A DNA stretch of 64,000 nucleotides from Exophiala sp. HKRS030. Its lineage: Eukaryota; Ascomycota; Eurotiomycetes; Chaetothyriales; Herpotrichiellaceae. Positions within the stretch are counted from its first letter, which is position 1. The number at the start of each line of letters is the position of its first letter. The translations under genes were made by a program, and so were the position numbers. Positions 52,792 through 61,346 of this stretch are shown one piece after another. The stretch spans positions 375,665 to 439,664 of the forward strand of contig JAHWDD010000003.1 of NCBI GenBank assembly GCA_023897205.1, given 5' to 3'. The notes beneath the pieces are model-generated. The model did no database searches, had not been told where the DNA came from, and saw only the letters and a program-made list of their open reading frames with translations.

Positions 52792-54803
52792 GACGGCGGT
52801 GGATTTAGAGCCAGGGGTCTTTCGTGAGAGGCTTGTGGTACAGGAGATGTTGGGGTGAAGCGGGAAATGTTTGAAGCAGTCGTCAAATGGAACCTCACCT
52901 TTGCTTACCACGGCTTGTCTTTAAGAGTGTTGGAAGTACCACGGACCTCGGCTCCAGACTTTGAATACCGACCGAGCCACTTGACGGAGTTTCCAGGGTC
53001 GCCCGAATGCGGGGAATGGCCATAGTACTGTACGCGTTACGGAGAGTACGAGTACGAGAGAAGACCGAGTCAGGCCGAGGCTCAAATAGGTATTAACTTG
53101 CAGTACTGTACGGATTAGAAAGTGAGCACTCTGGTATTACAGAGCCCTATGTACTCCGTACGGATACAGTACCTACAAGGTAGTCAAACATGTATTCGTA
53201 TCAGACGGGCATGTAGGCACATTACGGAGCACCTCGAGTACTCACAGGACACAAAGAGGCACAGTAAGTACTCGGAAGGTACTCCGTACGTGAGGTAGTT
53301 CCCTGACTTGGGAACAAGCAATGTACCGTATGCGACTCAACTCATCACTCGTTACTAAGTATTTCTCTGATAATTGATATCTCAAGAGTCCATCTCACGA
53401 CTTGTAACTCCGTGTAAAACTCGTCCACAGGGTATTCAACCCGGCATTGATTACGAGTACAAGCCGGCTTTTCCGTCCAACCACTTTCCAGCACCGCTGT
53501 ACTCAGCATCACTTCTCAGTCTCACCAGCCTGAAACCCAAGGCTTACCTGGATATGGACCTCCATCTTCGACCATATGGCAAATGAACTCAAGGGACTCG
53601 TACTCGTAGGGGGTTCAAGTTCCAATGATCAGCCTTTGGGGCTGCGTTCTCCGTAGGGACCATCCTCGTACGAATACTGCCAGTCGACCAAGACCCTCAC
53701 CATTCGCAAAGCCATTTTTGGTTCTTTGCCATCGATCCTAGACCGCCAATCATCACCCTGGTTGATGCATGACACACAATGAAGTATTGGTCTCTCGAGC
53801 GAGACAAGCCACAAGCGAATCAAGAAAGGTGTTGATGTTGCTTAGACTGACTCTTCGCAGGGCTAGACCATCCCACCCACGATACTGTGAACCCCTAGGG
53901 AGACCTCTCTCGGCCAATGGTTAGGCATGGCCTCCCCCTAAGTGACCAGGCTCAGTGGCCCGCCGCTGTCCATCAGGCTCGCCTAGTGAGCCTGGAGAAA
54001 CAAAAAAGGAGGGGTGTTTTGAGGGTCCGAGGGGCAAGCCACCATCTCTTTGTCCAAAAGCATTGGGTCGACGTCACTGTAAGGATCATGACACTAAGCA
54101 CAACCACATTCTACTAAGCTTCTTTCTGTCCACAATTGCACATGCGGCCTTCCCACGAATTCCCACTCTGCTGCTGGACCTTTGTTGTTGTTGGAGCTTC
54201 ACACCTCGCTTCTTCCTTTGCTTGACACTCTTTGCCTGATATTTCCCCTCTTTCTACCCAAAGGCCTTCGTCGAGCCTTCAATCTCTCCCATCAGAAGAG
54301 CATCCCGATCACGCTCCAGCAGCTCTCCCGATTCTTTCTCGTCCAGCACCGTCTGGGTTCGACCAACAATTTGCAAGCTGCTCCGTGGCTTCTTGTGCCT
54401 TTTACGCAACTTCAGAATCGTCAAAGAGCACGAATGCTCACGTCGTTGTGCTGAAAGAGATTGATTGACAGACAAGGCATTCACTCACCACTGGGACGTT
54501 GTCCAAGCATCCCATCCTCCTGAACGCTTCGGTGCCGTTTCCAGGAATTGGTCTTGTGCTTCGACCATACAGTTGTCCTTCGTGACTTCTGGTAAAGGAA
54601 CAGCTTGAACAATAGGAAGAGGGAATGGAGTGTGGAACGCGGAGGGATCGTCTCATCGTACATGATTGAGAGGTCTACTTGCGTTCCATCGGGTTCCGCA
54701 GCCCATTGTGTGAGTGTCGACAACGGACAATTCAATAGCATGAGGGCGCAAGGGCTGATATTCTGAGTGTGAAGACTTGTGTTGGCCTTGATTCTCTAGA
54801 ACG
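52792..54803. other. Gene-poor region, 2.0 kb, with TACTCCGTA words
   Basis: Between the thiolase start and the mitochondrial carrier start. TACTCCGTA occurs at 53152-53160 and 53280-53288, and related words (GTACGAGTAC and similar) are frequent between 53030 and 53300. Several ORFs of 60-95 codons overlap on both strands without features. Confidence 0.4.
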
Positions 54804-56306
54804 ATGAACCATGCCCGCAAAGTAAACAACTCGACTGTTTCTACCTCTCACGAACATGATCCAGATCGAAATTCAACCTCTACTCTACCATCAAAATCAT
54901 CCCAGCCGCCCATAGCCATGTCTTCCAAATCGAAAATGGATACTGGCTGGGGCTCTCCAGATACTCGAATCTATTACGCGAAGAAATACAGACAGGTTCT
55001 CTCATCTGCTCCCTCAGCCGCCTTGGCCGTGGTCGCAGGGGTAAGTGAGGTTTCAAGGTGTCGCCCGACTCAACCACTGACAAGTTCCAGGCTCCATTTG
55101 AAAATCTCAAAGTTCGCATGCAATCGTATGTTAGATGCCGAGGGAGAATCAGGAGGCTCGCTGACAATGAATAGACACTATTTCCCCAATGCCTGGCAAG
55201 CTACAAGATACACCTATCGCACCGAAGGACTTCGCGGTTTCTGGGCCGGTAGGAGAACCAGACTTGAGGCGACATTCGATTCCACGCTGACACGCGCGTA
55301 CTTAGGCACTCTCCCTCCGTTGTTTTCCATTACCTTTTCCCGAGCGCTCGGTTTCTCCATCTACCGCAAAGCAAAGTATGCAATCGATAGTTGGATCGAA
55401 AAAACCACGGGATCTTCACCTCTTCAACACGTCAACAAGCCGGGTACATATCCCACCATCTACACCTTGGCCTGTTTCACCGGAGCTGGAATGATCTCGG
55501 GTGGTGTTACCGCTGTTGTCCTGAGTACGTCCCTTGTGTGGTCCTCCAATGTCCGAGATCCCGCACTCTAAACATGAGATTTCTAGCTCCCATCGAACTC
55601 ATCAAGAACGCCACGCAGACCTCTGTGCTCATGGCCTCTCAAGGAAAGCCTCAAACGGCTCACGCTCCTGGCGTCAAGAACGTCGGACGGGTCAGCTCTT
55701 GGGCATCGATGAAACTGATCATCCAACGCCGAGGTCCCTTGGGTCTGTGGACCGGATTCCGCCTCCACATGCTTCGCGACTTGGTCGGCAGCGGCATCTA
55801 CTTCGGTGTGTACGAGACCACCAAACAGACGTTGAACTCGTACTACGGTGCCGAAAAGGCGAATTCTCTGGGGGCAATCGCAGCCGCGGGTGCTGTGTGC
55901 GGAATCGGTGCTTGGGTTGTTGTAAGTTTCTGATCCCTTTGTTCCTTTTCTCACCAACATGTGTGTGTGTTTGTCAAAACAGACCTATCCTCTCGACACC
56001 ATGAAGACTCGAGTCCAAAACAACCTCGTCGGCAACCGTCCTCCCTCCCAGCCAACCTCGACCTCGACCTCGATCAAGTCGGCTCTGGACTCGGCTGCAA
56101 AGTCGGTGTCGAGGGCGTCCAAGTGGAAGGGGATCGAGATGATCATCCTGCGTTCGTCGATCCAAAACATGATCCAAATGTCCTTTTTCGAGCAAGGCAA
56201 GGTGGTCATTGACAACCTCACCTTTTCCGACGGCAGCCGCACCTTGCCAGAGGTTGAACGTCATTTCGGTCGGGATTCGAGAATCAACAAGAATGACAAG
56301 TTGTGA
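54804..56306 (+). CDS. Mitochondrial carrier family transporter
   Basis: Six exons: 54804-55040, 55091-55125, 55175-55248, 55306-55524, 55587-55921 and 55983-56306 (407 residues). All three carrier signatures P-x-[DE]-x-x-[KR] are present, each close to a splice junction: APFENLKVRMQ, TPIELIKNATQ and YPLDTMKTRVQ. Each is followed by a second-helix segment of a carrier repeat (WQATRYTYRTEGLRGFWAG, MKLIIQRRGPLGLWTGFR, RASKWKGIEMIILR). These proteins have six membrane helices and exchange metabolites across the inner mitochondrial membrane. The substrate cannot be read; no nucleotide or phosphate signature stands out. A polar N-terminus of about 60 residues precedes the first helix. Exon 2 is only 35 nt. 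Donors are GTAAGT, GTATGT, GTAGGA, GTACGT and GTAAGT. Confidence 0.88.
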
Positions 56307-56312
56307 AGAGGA

Positions 56313-56313
56313 G

Positions 56314-56348
<35 letters not shown>
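56313..56348 (+). repeat. (CA)n followed by (GA)n microsatellite
   Basis: Dinucleotide tract immediately after the mitochondrial carrier stop: about 15 bases of CA then about 21 of GA. Confidence 0.85.
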
Positions 56349-56581
56349 AAAGTCTCGGGAGAGGGATACTGACCTGTCAAATTATTCAAAGAAATCGATC
56401 AAGGGATCAAATCAAGAAATCCATCGAGAAATCAATCAATTGCGCTGTTTTTTGGGGAGGTGGAAGAGAGAATGTGTGTGTGTGTGTGTAGGTGTGTGAC
56501 ACCACACATCGTAGCATACCTAGCATAGGCAATGAGAAACCCATTTTGACGACGAAGAAAAAGTACTTTGTAACCACCACC

Positions 56582-56680
<99 letters not shown>
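56582..56680 (+). repeat. (AGT)n microsatellite, about 33 copies
   Basis: Nearly 100 bases of uninterrupted AGT repeat. The frames it opens (poly-Ser on plus, poly-Leu/Tyr/Thr on others) are artefacts. Confidence 0.95.
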
Positions 56681-57281
56681 CGTAGTACAATCATTCTAAA
56701 CCCACGGGGTGAATTTATATTATACATATAAATATATATATATATATAAAGAAGCAGTAGAAAAGAAGGAATATCGAGACAAGACGAGGCAAAGAAAAAA
56801 AAAAGGAAAACGGCGACTGGAAACAAAAATAAGGGGTATCATAAAAATACACATATACATACACAAAAGCGTAGCGCAGCTTTTCCCGCAGGAGTCGCAA
56901 GACGCGACGCAAACACATACCTAAAGAGAGAGATGGGGGGTCTCTCCTTTCTTCCCTCTCTCGCCGAAAACCCTGGTTCACCGCGCGTTGACCTGGCCGT
57001 ATAGAGACATACCCGTTGCCCCATGACTTCGCTGTGTCCAGCCAGACATGGATCCTCGCAGTGTTGGCACCAAGAGCTCTTCCTGTGTGTGGACAGGACA
57101 CAGCGGATCGAGTAGAATGCAGAGGCCAAGGCAGAAAGTCAATCTCTACACGACAAAAGTCACCGTGTTCCATCTCATCCACATGACACATCCTGATCGT
57201 TGCCCCGTTGCCGTCCCCCAGCATATGCATAGTCTCGGCCGTCAACCTCCTCATCAACGCTCAGATACGGATGAGAACATA

Positions 57282-58572
57282 TCATCGATCTTCCTCATCC
57301 AGTTTCTCGCCGACGTCACCTAGAATGGCATTCGTGGTGGCGCTGCTGATGTACTGGCTTCCCGTACCTGGCCCGTCAATCAAAGGACTCGTGGGCGCCG
57401 TGACCATGCCGCTCTCTCGATCTCTTTCTTTCTCCTTGTCTCTTCCTAACCCGCCCTGTCCGATGCTCCCGCTGAGACTATCATTTCTCCCGTGCCCTCC
57501 ACCTCCAAGTAATCCACTCCTCACGCTGGCAGCATCGCCGTATTTGCTACCAATGTAACTGTTTCTCTCGCTCGCCAGTACCGGGGCCGTGGCACCACTG
57601 GCGCTGATCAGGCTCGCCCTCTCGGCGTTCAAGGTCGATCGTGGATACGTGGCACCGCCTTCACGTAATGACACGTTGTCTGCGCCGGGGTGAATCACCG
57701 TGCCCGACAGGACGGACAAGGGGAGACTCTCGCGTGACCCGCCAAACATGCTGGCTGGCGCGAGCGCCTTCATGCTGGCGTTGGTATCGACCGAGTTGCG
57801 ACGGCGGCGTTTGGAGGAACTTGCCAGGGTCAAAATCGACGCGTCGTCCGTGAGGACATTGTTCGCCGTTGCGGTTTGGTATGTCATCGGATGGCCATGG
57901 GGTGCGAGGTGTGCCGGGACGGCGGTGGCAGGTTGACCACTGTAGTGGGAAGGGGTGTGACTGAGGGGATTATGCGTGCCATGATTGTGTGTAGGCGCAG
58001 CTATCGACTGGACCGTTGTAAGCGTGGTGGCCATGCTTCGAACAGAGGGGGCAGGGGAAGAGAATGTGCTGTCCCGTCCACCCTCTGTGCGCGGTGCCGT
58101 TGCGCTCGTTCCCGCACCCGAGGGGGCAAGTTCGGATAGTGCAGTCTCCGCCTGTGTGGCCAGCGTGGGGGCTCTCGACTTGTTTCCTGATTGACTGTCG
58201 TGGGAGATGGACACGGAGTGTTTGCTTTGGGACATGGAACTGTGTCGCGAGCGCTGAGAGGACAGGGGCGTGGAGAAGGAGAGGTGGCCGTTGTGCTGAG
58301 GCTCGGCGCGCGACAGAGGGTAGGGGTTGTTCTTTGCAATGTTGCCCTTCTTCGATTTGGTGGCCGTCGGTAGATTCGAACGGCGTGCACTGCTGCCATT
58401 GGTATCGTGTGGATCGACGTGAGGCGTCTTGAGGTTTGCTAGTCGTCGCATCCAGGCTGCGAAAGGTCGCCGGCGGCCATGTCTGTCTGTGAAGAGTTAG
58501 CTGTGACACGGAAAGTGCTGCTCGCGGTGTTGGCCTACCATGGGCGCGAGGTGGCGCTTCCGTGGAAGCCAT
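57282..58572 (-). CDS. Ser/Thr-rich disordered protein, function unknown
   Basis: Two exons, 58572-58539 and 58486-57282 (412 residues), with a 52-nt intron (donor GTAGGC, branch CTAAC, acceptor CACAG). After a short leader, RRRPFAAWMRRLANLK (about 18-33) is a compact conserved-looking basic motif. The rest is disordered and rich in Ser, Thr, Gly and Ala. One stretch, DDASILTLASSSKRRRRNSV (about 219-238), looks like a phosphorylation site cluster next to a basic signal, and SREDLPLSVLSG-like and ASVRSGLLGGGG segments follow. I cannot assign a domain. It is probably regulatory or a scaffold. It converges on the mitochondrial carrier across the microsatellite region. Confidence 0.62.
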
Positions 58573-59524
58573 GGAAGGTGGGCTAAGCTGCGACGAGGTC
58601 CAGTTCAAGTGTCCGATGTCGTGTCAAGAGGGCGAAGGTGTCCAAGAGGTCGATGGCTTCGTGATAAAGGTATCGAGATGTATCGGGAAAATAGCGTCTA
58701 GACGAGTGCACAGACCGTGAAGATGACGGTGGTGAGTGATTGAGATCAGGTAACGGAGATGAGGATACCGCAGGGAGAAGGTGACGATTTCGAAATGGGA
58801 GAATCTCCTGAGGTCATGGATGAAGGTAAAGGCGTAGCAGGGAGAGGAGTCTGGAAGCAGGAGAGGCGCAGTCAATAATAAAGTGTTGGGAGGAGGATCG
58901 ATGAATCAGATTTGTTTATCTCGGTACACCGCATGAAGAAAACCAAGAACTGAAGAAGCCTGAGATACTCGGGCTCGTACTCCGTATCCAGGTAATAGAG
59001 TCCTTTCTTCTATACCCAACTTTACAGTACTCGAACTCCGTACTCCTTATTACTTGTAGGGACGTGGTATTTACCGAAGACTCCTTAGAGCCTCACAAGC
59101 CCTTCATAGTGGATGGATAGCCCCCAGGTATACTCCGTACAGCCCAATAATGACCCTGACGAGCCTAATGAGCCCTAGCGACTTGCATCGAATCCCTTTC
59201 CCGTCCCTTTTCTCTTCTTCCCCAGACATTAATTTCCACGTGGCTTTCTGTTCTGCATTGCTGGCATAGAGGTCGAGCTTCAATCAGTCTTCTACTCCGT
59301 ACGTCCCTGTTGTGGTAGTCTACAGATATTAGAGCGCACATGCTGAGAAGACACTTCAAGTCTCCACAAAGAGAATTATCGAGGTATTGATGGGTCATTA
59401 AAATAACCAATCTTCTGTGACTTATGCTGAGATAGAGGCTCATCATCCACCCTCATCCCTTGTCAAGCCAAGTCCACTCAATGTACTTCAGGATGCGTAG
59501 ACTTGTCCCTCCAAGCTTGTCTCT
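58573..59524. other. Intergenic region with three TACTCCGTA words
   Basis: Copies at 58978-58986, 59131-59139 and 59293-59301, plus close variants (AACTCCGTA near 59034). No gene is seen. Confidence 0.45.
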
Positions 59525-60410
59525 TTACATGAAATCGTCCTCATAGAAACCCGCATCTCTATCCTCGTTGCTCACCATGTTTTCCTCCCTCATCATATCG
59601 TCGTAAGCATGGTCCTTCTGCCACCGCAACTCTTCACGCTGCTTCCGCTCTTCACGATCTCGGGCCTTTTGCTGCTCCCGAGCGATCCTCTCAACTTTGC
59701 GCTTCTCTCTCTGGTCCGTGTCCTTCTCAGCTCGCAGATCGGGAAACTTTTCGACTCGGGTCTTGTTCAGCCGGTTGACTACGGCGTTTTGGCGGACTGG
59801 GACGTGGACCTTTTTGACCATTTTCGGATCGTGGAACGACACCTGCCCGGTCGCCATTGATGCGTCTTTCCGCAAATTGGACCATGGCGTGTAAATGACC
59901 GTGACGTTGTCCTTCTTGTTGCCTTGAACAACCCCGTCAATTGTTTGTTTCGACCAAAACCCCAACTTGCAAGCTCTCCAAAGTTGACTGACCTTCAATC
60001 GAGTTGGCTTTGGTCAACTGGGCACAATCTTCCAGCAGCTCCTGAGGTATTGACGTCCAAGAGTCGCCAGCCTTGAGCCGAAGATAGACATGCGCACTGG
60101 ACAAGTTGTCCACGTGAAACTGAATGGCTCGTTAATTGCAAGGGTCCCGGGTCTGTCACTGACATGGCTAACATACCCTGGTTATTTTTTTAACAGCATA
60201 AGTCAACACATCTTGCAAAGTTGGGACCGGACAAAAGTCTCACCAGACGTCTTCTTCCCAGCCAAACTTGATCAGATCCTCATCTGTATGTGCGTTAGAT
60301 CCGGAGCACATCAATCAAGTGAGCTCATCTGCCCAACTTTCTACTTTGTCCTTGCCAACATATATGAAGGCGGCAGGCTCAACGGCCGTCGAGGTGAAAT
60401 AGTAGACCAT
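59525..60410 (-). CDS. CCDC25/Jlp2 homologue (NFACT-R domain), with a one-nucleotide exon
   Basis: Exons: 60410-60338, 60283-60244, 60177 (one base), 60119-59993 and 59922-59525, total 212 residues, close to human CCDC25 (208). Sequence reads [20 protein letters not shown], then [49 protein letters not shown], then [39 protein letters not shown] and a charged coiled-coil tail ending FYEDDFM. The NFACT-R fold is shared with ribosome quality control factors such as Rqc2/NEMF, and human CCDC25 is reported to bind extracellular DNA; the fungal protein's role is not established. The join at DVW-FHVD needs one G, supplied by the single base between two full-length canonical introns (60178-60243 and 60120-60176). 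Other introns: 60284-60337 (donor GTTGGG) and 59923-59992. Confidence 0.85.
60120..60243 (-). other. Twin intron: 66-nt and 57-nt introns separated by one base
   Basis: First intron 60243-60178 has donor GTGAGA, a TTGAC-like branch site and acceptor ACCAG. One G (60177) follows, then the second intron 60176-60120 with donor GTATGT, branch TTAAC and acceptor TTCAG. Removing both gives TG-G-TTT, the conserved Trp-Phe of DVWFHVD. Confidence 0.75.
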
Positions 60411-61346
60411 TTGGACGACACACTCAAAGCCGAGAATTCATGGGTTTCGCAGGTCCAACAGCGACTCACAGTCCTTTGAATGGCCAGGCCTTGACTTCTC
60501 CGACTTGAAAGCAGCCGTAGAGATATCCAAGTATCATTCATGCGGAGAATTGTTGAAGTTGTGGTGGGCAAAGCAATGAACCTTCATTTCATATAAAGTG
60601 GAATGCTGCGCCCTACAAGTCTACAGAATTTCTGCCAGCAAGTCTCGGTTGTACGGCGGGCTATACTCCCTTGAACGGCACCCACATTTTTCACCAGACT
60701 CGAATCGTGCGCTTCTGTAGCGAAGTGAATCTCTGTGCGAGCGAGTGTCATTCTCCCAACGAGGGACTGGTATTTTCGAAAAGACATAGCAGATTAGAAA
60801 CTGGCGTGCTCGACCCATAAAGCAGAAAACCCCGATCAAAATTGCCCAGTCGATACAAAGTATATGCACTTGAGCGATAGATCATAATCCCTGTTTTTCA
60901 TTGTCTGCCCGACTCATCTGAGCCTGCATCGAGTGCTGGAATGCTTCCCAATCATCGTGGCCTCGTGTCTCTTCCCAACGTGGTGTACGGGAAATCACAC
61001 CATATCCATCGTAAACGTACAAGTCATCCATCAACGAGCCTTCTGCGCCACTCGTCGCCCTCAAAGCCTCATTGTCGAAACGAAACGCCCTTGCTGTCGC
61101 CCTCACAAGTAGGTATAACCCTTCTGTAATCATCCGTCATGACAAACAATATTAATCTCGCTGAACGAACACCTCCGTTGAGTGAGATTGCCTAACTTCA
61201 GATGCCCACTCCATGTTTTGATGACCCTCGTAGCTGAACATCGAGAACAACCTCCCGTAAAACGGATCCCAATATGATGCAATAACGCTGCAATGAAACA
61301 CGAACATGATTCCACCCTCCATTTTGGATCCCTGAGCCCCGTGTTA
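60411..61346. other. Intergenic region with one small candidate ORF
   Basis: Between the CCDC25 start and the phosphodiesterase stop, both minus strand. The candidate at 60882-61133 is listed separately; otherwise nothing is seen. Confidence 0.4.
60882..61133 (-). CDS. Possible small protein or terminal exon, function unknown
   Basis: An 83-codon minus-strand frame ends at 60882. Its sequence has non-random character (ARAFRFDNEALRATSGAEGS, LMDDLYVYDGYGVISRTPRW, DDWEAFQHSMQAQMSRADNE) and just upstream GATTACAG would serve as a splice acceptor, so it may be the last exon of a small gene whose first exon I cannot place in the 200 bases before the phosphodiesterase gene. I do not recognise it. 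Confidence 0.35.
   Translation of the reverse strand: MITEGLYLLVRATARAFRFDNEALRATSGAEGSLMDDLYVYDGYGVISRTPRWEETRGHDDWEAFQHSMQAQMSRADNEKQGL

Larger units (their letters stand above)
56307..57281. other. Microsatellite-rich intergenic region
   Basis: Between two convergent genes. Besides the tracts listed separately it holds a short TA run near 56733-56747 and TG tracts near 56474-56490. No gene is seen; long frames across the AGT repeat are artefacts of it. Confidence 0.6.

Noticed and set aside
56407..56826. Frames rich in Leu, Ser or Tyr across the AGT repeat
   Set aside because: These are translation artefacts of the microsatellite.
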